NCBI GenBank assembly: GCA_027064945.1
Contig: JAMOPB010000423.1
Location: 1 to 7,847 of the forward strand
Direction: 5' to 3'
DNA: 7,847 nt
DNA from: Candidatus Cloacimonadota bacterium
GTDB lineage: Bacteria; Cloacimonadota; Cloacimonadia; Cloacimonadales; TCS61
In this document: one piece after another, positions 1 to 6,689 of the stretch
Layout: each line of letters starts with the position of its first letter
Position numbering within the stretch: position 1 is the first letter of the stretch
Program-made: the position numbers and the translations under genes
The notes under the pieces: generated by a model
What the model was told of the DNA's origin: nothing
What the model saw: the letters and a program-made list of their open reading frames with translations, nothing else
The model's database searches: none

Positions 1-1
1 A

Positions 2-1603
2 ACTATTACCGGTAATATTTGTGATCATGCTTGCATGTATAAGTGTGTTAGAAACGATTACGAATGTCCACTTTCTATACGCGAACTAAAACGTGCAGCA
101 GTTGAACATGGCACAAAAATAAAATTAGATATCTCTAAAGAAATTCGTTCTGCAAAAATTGCAATTATTGGTGCCGGACCAGCTGGACTTTCTGCCGGTT
201 TCTTCTTAGCAAAAGATGGCTTTGATGTTACTATCATGGATCAAAAAACAGAGTTAGGCGGAATGGTGAAATATGGAATTCCCGGCTTTAGAATCTCTGA
301 CGAAATTATAGAAAATGATTTGGAACTAATTCGCCAAAGCGGAGTAAAATTTGAACTCGGCGTTGATCCAAAATTTGATATCGCAAAATTGAAACAAGCA
401 GGTTACAATTATGTGATTTTAGCTATTGGTGCTTGGAAATCCAGAATGATGAAAATTGATGGAGCTGAAGATATCAATAGAAGTGCGATTAAATTCTTGC
501 AAGATTACAAAGCAGATCCGGAATCAGTTGAATTAGGTGAAAATGTGGCTGTTATTGGTGCCGGAAACTCAGCGATGGATACTGCAAGAGCTATTACCAG
601 ATGCAAAGGTGTGAAAAATACTTACATTATTTATCGTAGAACTAAAAAGCAAATGCCTGCCGATAAAGAAGAATTAGCTTTTGCACTTGCTGATGGAGTA
701 GAATTCCACGAGCTCTTAAATCCTGTTAAATATGAGAACGGATTGTTAACTTGCCAAGTTATGCAATTAGGTGAAAAAGATGCATCAGGTAGAAGAAAAC
801 CTGTTCCTGTTGAAGGCGAAGTGAAAACTTTCAAAATCGATAATATTTTCTCAGCAATTGGAGAATTGGTTGATTGGGATTTATTGGAAGCTAATGAAAT
901 TGATATAACAAAAGATTTCGAAACATCACAGGAAAATGTCTTTATTGCCGGTGATGCTTTACGCGGACCAAACTCTATTATTCAAGCTGTAGCTGATGGT
1001 AAACACATTGCCGAAGAGATTATGCAAAGAGAAGGCGTAGAAAAAACCGAAATCTTGTCAGTTGAAGATATTGTGTTTGATAATCAAAAACGTTCAGCAG
1101 ATATTATCGAACGAAAAGCACAAGTTAATTATGGTATTGAAGAACTGAAAACTGATGAAGATATTGCTAAAGAAGCTAGCCGTTGTCTGCAATGTAATTA
1201 TGTATGTAATAAGTGCGTGGAAGTGTGTCCTAACAGAGCAAATGTGAAGATTGTAATTGATGATCCGATGTTTGTAAATGGAAATCAGATTATACATCTT
1301 GATCCACTTTGTAACGAGTGTGGAAACTGTGAAACTTTCTGTCCTTACGATGGCGCTCCATATAAGGATAAACTCAATTTATATTGGAATGAAGAAGATT
1401 TTATCGCAAATGAAAATGATGGATTCATGCTGCTTAGCAAAGATGAAAGAAAATTCAAGATTCGTTTGAAAAAACAAACTGAAATTATTACATTTGATGA
1501 AAACTTCCAAGCAGAAAATCCGTTTAATTATCCTAACTTTGCAAAAATTGCAAAAATTATTGAAACAGTATTAAAAGATTATTCATATCTTTTGAAACAA
1601 TAA
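2..1603 (+). CDS. ygfK: YgfK-like Fe-S flavoprotein oxidoreductase ('putative selenate reductase subunit'), C-terminal half, 5' end outside window
   Basis: The frame is open to the left edge, so this is the C-terminal part (533 codons) of a longer protein; E. coli YgfK is about 1030 residues. The first ATG in the window (base 35) is not the start. It lies inside a cysteine cluster C-x3-C-x3-C-x6-C (bases 20-67), followed by SIRELKRAAVEHG, the layout seen in the glutamate synthase small-subunit family. Next come an FAD-binding GAGPAG (bases 170-187), a second dinucleotide fold GAGNSA (557-574) expected to bind NAD(P)H, and the flavin-closing VFIAGDALRGP (about base 941). The C-terminal region holds two ferredoxin-like cysteine groups, CLQC...C..C...CP (1184-1228) and C..C..C...CP (1310-1342). 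The protein should be a cytosolic electron-transfer enzyme moving electrons between NAD(P)H, flavin and Fe-S clusters. Selenate reduction is only the inherited family name. Its neighbours suggest a redox step in purine or urate breakdown. Family is sure; substrate is unknown. Confidence 0.9.
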   Translation, partial: TITGNICDHACMYKCVRNDYECPLSIRELKRAAVEHGTKIKLDISKEIRSAKIAIIGAGPAGLSAGFFLAKDGFDVTIMDQKTELGGMVKYGIPGFRISDEIIENDLELIRQSGVKFELGVDPKFDIAKLKQAGYNYVILAIGAWKSRMMKIDGAEDINRSAIKFLQDYKADPESVELGENVAVIGAGNSAMDTARAITRCKGVKNTYIIYRRTKKQMPADKEELAFALADGVEFHELLNPVKYENGLLTCQVMQLGEKDASGRRKPVPVEGEVKTFKIDNIFSAIGELVDWDLLEANEIDITKDFETSQENVFIAGDALRGPNSIIQAVADGKHIAEEIMQREGVEKTEILSVEDIVFDNQKRSADIIERKAQVNYGIEELKTDEDIAKEASRCLQCNYVCNKCVEVCPNRANVKIVIDDPMFVNGNQIIHLDPLCNECGNCETFCPYDGAPYKDKLNLYWNEEDFIANENDGFMLLSKDERKFKIRLKKQTEIITFDENFQAENPFNYPNFAKIAKIIETVLKDYSYLLKQ

Positions 1604-1634
1604 TAACATGAAAAAATATTAAAAAAAAGGAAGG

Positions 1635-1776
1635 AAAGGATGCGAATTACATGGTGTAAAGCTCTGGTGCAGATCTATGAATCTCGTAGATTGTCCTGCA
1701 TCTTTTAAAATGTTCTAATCGAAACCTGGTAGTGCAACAATATGCACAAATTTACAAAAATCATTAGAACAATTTT
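1635..1776 (+). promoter_or_regulatory. Candidate structured leader RNA upstream of ygeY
   Basis: The 188-base spacer before ygeY holds several nested inverted repeats. Domain 1: AAAGGATGC (1635-1643) pairs with GCATCTTTT (1698-1706), enclosing hairpins TTACA/TGTAA (1647-1651/1655-1659) and ATCTATG/CGTAGAT (1673-1679/1685-1691, loop AATCT); together these make a three-way junction. GTGCAG (1667-1672) with CTGCAT (1696-1701) is a competing pairing that would extend the last hairpin. Domain 2: TGTTCTAAT (1711-1719) pairs perfectly with ATTAGAACA (1763-1771), extended by AAAA/TTTT across one bulged base, and encloses GTGCA/TGCAC (1732-1736/1743-1747). Domain 2 ends directly against the AAGGAG of ygeY, so folding could control translation. 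I do not recognise it as a known riboswitch class; purine and Moco riboswitch cores were considered and do not fit. Pairings are seen; function is inferred, and A+T-rich sequence gives some chance pairing. Confidence 0.4.
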
Positions 1777-1791
1777 AAGGAGATAAAAAAA

Positions 1792-2997
1792 ATGAGTATT
1801 TATAAAAAAATCAGAGAACTTTCTTTGGCTTATGAACAAGAAACTGCTGAATTCTTAGCAAGAATGATTCAAACACCATCTTTTTCAATGAAAGAAAAAG
1901 ATATGGCTCAAGTTATCAAAAAAGAGATGGAAAAAGTAGGATTTGATGAAATTCGTATTGATGGACTTGGTAGCATTATCGGAACAATTGGTAATGGACC
2001 AAGACTTATAGCTTTTGATGCTCACATCGATACTGTGTATCCGGGAAATTTAGATAATTGGGATTTTCCACCACACGAAGGACGTATCGAAGATGGTAAA
2101 GTTTGGGGACGTGGTGCTTCAGATCAATTAGGCGGTATGGCCGGTATGGTTTATGCTGCTAAGATTATTAAAGAATTAGATCTTAATAATGAATTCACAA
2201 TTCTTTTCACAGGTACTGTGATGGAAGAAGATTGCGATGGTATTGCTTGGGAACATCTTATTATGGAAGATGGCGTTAAACCTGAATTAGTTGTAAGTAC
2301 AGAACCTACAAGCTTAAATATCTATCGTGGACATCGTGGTAGAATGGAAATGATTATCGAAGTAAATGGTATCTCTTGTCATGGTTCTGCTCCCGAACGT
2401 GGAGTAAATGCTATTTATAAAATGGCTAAAATTGTGAATGAAGTTGAAAAACTTAATGATCGATTAGCAGATGATGAATTCTTAGGAAAAGGAACTATCA
2501 CAACCAGTATCTTTGAATCCGGATCACCTAGCCAGTGTGCTGTAGCTGATTATGCTAAAATCCAATTAGACCGCCGTTTAACTTGGGGAGAGACAAAAGA
2601 ATCTGCAGTTGCTGAATTGGAAGAATGTTGCAGACTTGCTGGTGTACCTGAAGCAAAAGTTACAGTTTTACGCTATGACGCTGTTGCTTACACAGGCAAA
2701 GAATATTCAGTGGAAAAATATTTCCCAACTTGGAAGTTAGAGCCGGAATCACCATGGCTTAAAAATGCTGAAGAAGCTTATGTAGAAACTCTTGAAAAGA
2801 AACCTCTTATTGATAAGTGGACTTTTAGTACGAACTGTGTTTTCATTATGGGAAAACATCCTGAAATCAAATGTATTGGAATGGGACCTGGCGACGAGGA
2901 TCAAGCACATGCTCCAAATGAAATGACTCGCGTTTCAGATCTTAGTGCAGCAGCAGCTTTCTATGCCGGCTTGGTTGCCAGATTAAATAATAAGTAA
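1792..2997 (+). CDS. ygeY: YgeY-like M20-family metallohydrolase
   Basis: This 401-residue protein is of the M20 (ArgE/DapE/carboxypeptidase G2) dinuclear-zinc amidohydrolase family, closest in pattern to the YgeY group ('putative selenium metabolism hydrolase'). Zinc-site residues are visible: H78 and D80 in AFDAHIDTV, bridging D111 in GRGASDQLGG, catalytic E145 with ligand E146 in GTVMEEDCDG, E171 in STEPT, and H373 in QAHAPNE. The lid/dimerisation domain carries H197 in SCHGSAPERG. No signal peptide, so it is cytosolic. The ATG is preceded by AAGGAG at 1777-1782 with 9-base spacing, which decides the start. It would hydrolyse an amide or ureido bond. Lying between ygfK and ygeW, it probably works on a ring-opened nitrogen-rich intermediate rather than on peptides. 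Family and subgroup are well supported; the substrate is inferred. Confidence 0.92.
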   Translation: MSIYKKIRELSLAYEQETAEFLARMIQTPSFSMKEKDMAQVIKKEMEKVGFDEIRIDGLGSIIGTIGNGPRLIAFDAHIDTVYPGNLDNWDFPPHEGRIEDGKVWGRGASDQLGGMAGMVYAAKIIKELDLNNEFTILFTGTVMEEDCDGIAWEHLIMEDGVKPELVVSTEPTSLNIYRGHRGRMEMIIEVNGISCHGSAPERGVNAIYKMAKIVNEVEKLNDRLADDEFLGKGTITTSIFESGSPSQCAVADYAKIQLDRRLTWGETKESAVAELEECCRLAGVPEAKVTVLRYDAVAYTGKEYSVEKYFPTWKLEPESPWLKNAEEAYVETLEKKPLIDKWTFSTNCVFIMGKHPEIKCIGMGPGDEDQAHAPNEMTRVSDLSAAAAFYAGLVARLNNK

Positions 2998-3140
2998 AAA
3001 GAATCTGTATTTTTTGTGCAAAGTACACTCTGCTTAATGAACATATTTAATTCAGTGCAATTAGATAAAACGGATCTTAGTTGGATTTATCGAAAGATAC
3101 TTTGTTACATAAATACTTTCTTAAAATAAGGAGAAAAATA
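2998..3140 (+). other. Spacer between ygeY and ygeW with a weak possible fold
   Basis: This 143-base gap has no convincing gene and no terminator (no GC-rich hairpin before a T tract). GCAAAGTA-type pairing is possible: CAAAGTA (3019-3025) is perfectly complementary to TACTTTG (3098-3104). Inside are a short CACT/AGTG pair (3026-3029/3054-3057) and a TATC-GAAA-GATA hairpin (3088-3099) with a GNRA-like loop, whose last two bases conflict with the outer stem. The gap is longer than the 35 bases between ygeW and the next gene, so it may carry a leader or an internal promoter, but nothing is decisive. Confidence 0.25.
3128..3133 (+). promoter_or_regulatory. Ribosome binding site deciding the ygeW start
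   Basis: AAGGAG lies 7 bases before the ATG at 3141. The frame stays open upstream to a TTG at 3081, but no Shine-Dalgarno sequence precedes that codon and the added 20 residues would make the protein longer than the family. The ATG at 3141 is therefore the start. Confidence 0.85.
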
Positions 3141-4325
3141 ATGGAAAAAATCTTAAATAAAATAGAAGAATTAAAAAAGCTTAAACCGGAAATGTTTGGT
3201 AAAGATTATCTTCTTACTTGGGAAAAATCTCAAGATGATCTCGAAGCAATTCTTTTGGTTGCAGAGATTTTAAAAGAGATGCATAAGGAAAATATCTCAA
3301 CAAAAATTTTTGATAGTGGACTTGCTATTAGCAATTTTAGAGATAATTCCACAAGAACTCGTTACAGTTTTGCTTCAGCAACAAATGCACTGGGTTTAAC
3401 TGTTCACGATTTGGATGAAGGAAAATCTCAAATTGCTCATGGAGAAACTGTTCGTGAAACAGCAAATATGCTTTCATTCCTTTCTGATGTGATTGGTATT
3501 CGTGATGATATGTATCTTCATGAAGGTCATAAATATATGGAAACTGTAGCTGCAAGCGTACAAGAAGGTTATGATAAAAAAATCTTACATAATCGTCCTA
3601 CACTTGTAAATTTGCAATCTGATATTGACCACCCTACTCAATCAATGGCAGATTTGGCAAAATTGAAAGATTACTTTGGTGGATTGGAAAACCTCAAAGG
3701 TAAGAAAATTGCAATGACTTGGGCATATTCTCCAAGTTATGGAAAGCCACTTTCTGTAGCACAAGGTATGATTGGTTTGATGACTCGTTTTGGAGCAGAA
3801 GTTGTGCTCGCTCATCCTGAAGGATATGAACTTTTACCTGAAGTTTTGGAAGTTGCAAAAAAACAAGCTGAAGAAAGCGGTGGAAAATTCTCTGTTACAA
3901 ATTCTATGGAAGAAGCATTTACAAATGCTGATGTAGTTTGTCCAAAATCTTGGGCATCAATGGAAGTTATGGTAAAAAGACCTCCACTTCTTCATGCAAA
4001 TGATATCGAAGGCTTAAATGCTTTGGAAAAAACAGCACTTGAGCAAAATGCACAACATAAAGATTGGGAATGTAACGAGCATATGATGTCATTAACCAAC
4101 AATGCTCTTTATATGCATCCGCTCCCAGCTGATATTTCCGGTGTAAGTTGCGAAGAAGGCGAAGTTACTGAAAAAGTATTTGATGATAATCTTTATGATA
4201 CATATACTCAAGCTAGCTGGAAGCCATTCATCGTTGAATCAATTATCTTACTCCAAAAAATTGCTAATGCACCTGAGAAATTGGAAGCTATGGTTAATAA
4301 TGGGAAAAAGAGATTAGAAGCATAG
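3141..4325 (+). CDS. ygeW: YgeW-like knotted carbamoyltransferase
   Basis: From the ATG at 3141 the protein is 394 residues, nearly the length of E. coli YgeW (about 396). It belongs to the aspartate/ornithine carbamoyltransferase superfamily. Carbamoyl phosphate-binding motifs are intact: S70-T-R-T-R74, H164-P-T-Q167, and H326-P-L-P with the following ADISG. The region MTWAYSPSYGKPLSVAQG (about 192-209) begins the second, amino acid-binding half. The long insertions and HPLPADISGV signature match the trefoil-knotted YgeW/AOTCase/SOTCase branch rather than OTCase or ATCase. The amino-substrate of YgeW is not firmly known. With a PLP enzyme 35 bases downstream and YgeY upstream, it may act on a carbamoylated (ureido) diamino acid, possibly phosphorolytically to give carbamoyl phosphate. 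That direction is inference; no carbamate kinase is in this window. A short AGTTC/GAACT hairpin overlaps its stop codon. Confidence 0.93.
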   Translation: MEKILNKIEELKKLKPEMFGKDYLLTWEKSQDDLEAILLVAEILKEMHKENISTKIFDSGLAISNFRDNSTRTRYSFASATNALGLTVHDLDEGKSQIAHGETVRETANMLSFLSDVIGIRDDMYLHEGHKYMETVAASVQEGYDKKILHNRPTLVNLQSDIDHPTQSMADLAKLKDYFGGLENLKGKKIAMTWAYSPSYGKPLSVAQGMIGLMTRFGAEVVLAHPEGYELLPEVLEVAKKQAEESGGKFSVTNSMEEAFTNADVVCPKSWASMEVMVKRPPLLHANDIEGLNALEKTALEQNAQHKDWECNEHMMSLTNNALYMHPLPADISGVSCEEGEVTEKVFDDNLYDTYTQASWKPFIVESIILLQKIANAPEKLEAMVNNGKKRLEA

Positions 4326-4360
4326 TTCATCGAACTGTGATAAATTAAGGAGATTATAAT

Positions 4361-5842
4361 ATGTCAAAAATAGTAAAAAAAATAGATCATGAAGTAAGAA
4401 AAAACACGATTAAGAGATGTCAGGAAAAGAATATTATTATTCCAACTTATGCTCAATTAAGAAATCCCGAGTTAATTCCCGAAGGAATTAAGGAAGAATT
4501 AAAAAATATTGGGCTTTGGGATGTAAATCCTTTAAACCTTTTTAGAATCACTTGGAAGAATGAACCAACTAGGCACGGTGGTGGATTTGGTGATGTTAAC
4601 TTCCTTGAAATCCCACGTGAAATTACCGGGATAAAAGCAAGAGTTATTGGTTTGGTAGGAAAGTTTTTCCCAACCGGGTCTCATAAAGTGGGAGCTGCTT
4701 TTAGTTGCCTCGTTCCAAGATTAGTTAGCGGCGAATTTGATCCAACTCGTGATACAGCTGTTTGGCCATCTACCGGTAATTATTGCCGCGGTGGTGCATT
4801 TGACTCCATTTTGTTAGGTGTAACTCCTACAGCTATTTTACCTGAAGAAATGAGTAACGAAAGATTCAACTGGCTTAAAGAAATTGGATCTGAAGTTATT
4901 GCAACACCTGGCTGCGAAAGTAATGTAAAAGAAATTTATGATAAATGTTGGGAATTGAGAAAAGATTCTAAAAATGTAATTTTTAATCAATTTGATGAGT
5001 TTGCAAATCCACTTTGGCACTATCAAATTACAGGTTATCATATTGCTGAAGTTTTTGATAAATTTATCAAGAAAGATAAAGAAAAACTTTCTGCTTATGT
5101 CTCTGCAACAGGATCTGCAGGAACAATTGCTGCAGGCGACTATTTGAAAACTCAACACCCCAAAATGCGAACAATAGCTTCAGAAGCTCTTCAATGTCCT
5201 ACAATCTTAGAAAATGGATTCGGTGGACATCGTATTGAAGGTATTGGAGACAAGCATATCCCTTGGGTGCATAATGTAATGAATACTGATGCTGCCGTTG
5301 CAATTGATGATGAAGATTGCATGAGAGTAATGAGATTATTCAATGAGCCTGCCGGACATAAATTCTTAGCTGAAAAAGGCGTTTCAAAAGAAGTTCTTGA
5401 AAAGTTAGATCTCCTTGGAATTTCTTCTATTAGTAATTTACTTTCAGCAATCAAAACTGCTAAGTACTTTGAAATGGGCGAAGATGATGTTATCTTTACT
5501 GTTTTCACAGATTCTATGGAAATGTATCAAAGTAGATTAATTGAAGAAACAACCAAAAAGGGCGAATATAAAGAACTTGATGCAGCTGTAGATTATGAAG
5601 GTTGTATTGCTCAACAAGATATTGAATACTTTAAAGAGTTGAACTATCGTGATCGTAAGAGAGTTCACAATTTAAAATACTACACATGGGTTGAACAGCA
5701 AGGTAAAACTTATGAAGAAATTTTAGCACAATGGGATGAAGAATATTGGCGTTCACTTTTCGAAGACGAAGTAGAACAATTTGATAAACTGATTAATGAA
5801 TTTAATGCAGAAGTTGGATTAATCGACAAATATATAAAATAA
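4361..5842 (+). CDS. Fold-type II PLP-dependent enzyme in the YgeX position (possible diamino acid ammonia-lyase)
   Basis: This 493-residue protein is a fold-type II (tryptophan synthase beta/threonine dehydratase) PLP enzyme. The likely Schiff-base lysine is K109 in PTGSHKVGAAF. S137-T-G-N140 (STGNYCRGG) is the usual asparagine loop over the cofactor, and the glycine-rich phosphate loop is ATGSAGTIAAGD (249-260). It has an N-terminal extension of about 90 residues and a long acidic, aromatic C-terminal tail (about 395-493, including HNLKYYTWVEQQGKT). It is much longer than E. coli YgeX (398 residues) and its motifs differ from the FKMLGG and DGNHGRG that I recall for YgeX, so it is not an ordinary diaminopropionate ammonia-lyase. 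Its place after ygeW suggests it fills the same role, releasing ammonia from a diamino or ureido-amino acid; cysteine synthase- or threonine synthase-like chemistry remains possible. TAAGGAG (4346-4352) lies 8 bases before the ATG. A strong terminator follows. Fold is sure; reaction is not. Confidence 0.85.
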   Translation: MSKIVKKIDHEVRKNTIKRCQEKNIIIPTYAQLRNPELIPEGIKEELKNIGLWDVNPLNLFRITWKNEPTRHGGGFGDVNFLEIPREITGIKARVIGLVGKFFPTGSHKVGAAFSCLVPRLVSGEFDPTRDTAVWPSTGNYCRGGAFDSILLGVTPTAILPEEMSNERFNWLKEIGSEVIATPGCESNVKEIYDKCWELRKDSKNVIFNQFDEFANPLWHYQITGYHIAEVFDKFIKKDKEKLSAYVSATGSAGTIAAGDYLKTQHPKMRTIASEALQCPTILENGFGGHRIEGIGDKHIPWVHNVMNTDAAVAIDDEDCMRVMRLFNEPAGHKFLAEKGVSKEVLEKLDLLGISSISNLLSAIKTAKYFEMGEDDVIFTVFTDSMEMYQSRLIEETTKKGEYKELDAAVDYEGCIAQQDIEYFKELNYRDRKRVHNLKYYTWVEQQGKTYEEILAQWDEEYWRSLFEDEVEQFDKLINEFNAEVGLIDKYIK

Positions 5843-5849
5843 ATGGTAT

Positions 5850-5879
5850 GGTTCCACCATATTTTGGTGGAACCTTTTT
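5850..5879 (+). terminator. Rho-independent terminator after the PLP enzyme gene
   Basis: GGTTCCACCA (5850-5859) pairs perfectly over 10 bp with TGGTGGAACC (5865-5874) around a 5-base loop, followed at once by TTTTT (5875-5879). It begins 8 bases after the stop codon. Only 27 bases separate the T tract from the next start codon, so it either ends the upstream transcript completely or acts as a partial terminator that sets lower expression of the hydroxylase genes. Confidence 0.93.
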
Positions 5880-5906
5880 ATCTCTTCAACCAGGAAAGGA
5901 GTAATT

Positions 5907-6689
5907 ATGAAATTTGAAAACTATGCAAGACCACAATCTTTTGAGGAAGCTTTGAAGTTGTTAAAAGAAGAAAAAAGTTCAAGGATTGTTGGTGGCTCTA
6001 CTTTTTTACGTCTAAGCAAAAAACCTGTAAAACTTGCGATTGATTTAATTGATCTAAATCTTGATTATATCAAAGAAACTGATGACGAAATTTTTATTGG
6101 CGCATACACTTCATTATATGATTTGGAAACAAACCCAATAATAAAAAATAATTTTGGTGATTTATTTGAAAAAGCATTGAAACATATAGTTGGTGTACAA
6201 TTCCGTAATGTTGCAACTATCGGTGGTTCTGTTTATGGACGATATGGTTTTTCTGATGTGATCACTGCTTTAGCAGTTTTAGATTGCAAAGTTGATCTAA
6301 TTGAACATGGTCTAATGGATTTTAACCAATTTATCTTGGAAGGAAAATATAAAGATATTATAAAACAGATCATCATTAAGAAGAATAATCCTAAAACCTC
6401 TTATCAAATGTTAAGAAAATCAGATGCTGATTTTCCAACACTAACTTGTGCTGTTTCCAAAACAGATAGTATTAAAATTGTTATTGGCTCAAGACCAAAA
6501 ACTGCTCTTCATGCACTTAAGACAGAAGAATTTTTAATTGATAAAGAACTTAACGAAGAAAATATCATGCAAGCTGCAAAATTAGTTAAAGAAGAATTAG
6601 ATTTTGGTGATGATATTAGATCTTCTCAAGCTTATAAAGAGCAAGTTGTTCAGGTGTTGGTAAAAAGAGCCCTGATGGAGGTAAAATAA
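5907..6689 (+). CDS. Molybdenum hydroxylase FAD-binding subunit (xanthine dehydrogenase family, YgfM/XdhB-like)
   Basis: This 260-residue protein matches the medium (FAD) subunit of xanthine dehydrogenase-family enzymes, including E. coli YgfM (about 259 residues). FAD pyrophosphate-binding motifs are RIVGGSTFL (26-34) and NVATIGGSV (101-109), the latter followed by SD (116-117). The C-terminal end DDIRSSQAYKEQVVQVLVKR fits the CO dehydrogenase flavoprotein C-terminal domain. It should take electrons from the [2Fe-2S] subunit and pass them to NAD+ or another acceptor in the cytosol. The start is set by AAGGAG at 5896-5901, 5 bases before the ATG. Its TAA overlaps the ATG of the next gene by one base (TAATG), pointing to translational coupling. 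The substrate cannot be read from this subunit; neighbours suggest a purine. Confidence 0.9.
   Translation: MKFENYARPQSFEEALKLLKEEKSSRIVGGSTFLRLSKKPVKLAIDLIDLNLDYIKETDDEIFIGAYTSLYDLETNPIIKNNFGDLFEKALKHIVGVQFRNVATIGGSVYGRYGFSDVITALAVLDCKVDLIEHGLMDFNQFILEGKYKDIIKQIIIKKNNPKTSYQMLRKSDADFPTLTCAVSKTDSIKIVIGSRPKTALHALKTEEFLIDKELNEENIMQAAKLVKEELDFGDDIRSSQAYKEQVVQVLVKRALMEVK

Noticed and set aside
631..1469. Other frames within the ygfK-like gene (631-834 and 1094-1297 minus, 1278-1469 plus).
   Set aside because: They overlap conserved dinucleotide-fold and Fe-S motifs in the main frame and show no features of their own.
1635..1706. A tRNA gene, suggested by the acceptor-like closing stem with two inner hairpins.
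   Set aside because: There is no T-loop consensus (GGTTCGA-type), no proper anticodon arm and no 3' CCA; only two inner arms are present.
1691..1719. A sigma-70-like promoter: TTGTCC (1691-1696), 17 bases, TCTAAT (1714-1719).
   Set aside because: The match is fair (about 4/6 and 5/6), but such boxes are frequent in A+T-rich DNA and these lie within the arms of the candidate RNA fold. Kept only as an alternative reading of the leader.
1635..1776. A known purine or molybdenum-cofactor riboswitch.
   Set aside because: The purine core (for example TTTCTACC between P2 and P3, with paired loops) and the G+C-rich Moco pattern are both absent.
3081..3140. A 20-residue N-terminal extension of ygeW from a TTG codon.
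   Set aside because: No ribosome binding site precedes the TTG, while AAGGAG stands 7 bases before the ATG at 3141 and gives the family length.
4324..4336. A terminator between ygeW and the PLP enzyme gene (AGTTC/GAACT hairpin).
   Set aside because: The stem is only 5 bp with a 3-base loop and no T tract follows; the 35-base gap is ordinary operon spacing.
4838..5508. Two long open frames on the minus strand (4838-5158 and 5191-5508).
   Set aside because: They lie wholly within the strongly supported PLP enzyme gene, have no recognisable domain or ribosome binding site, and look like shadow frames.
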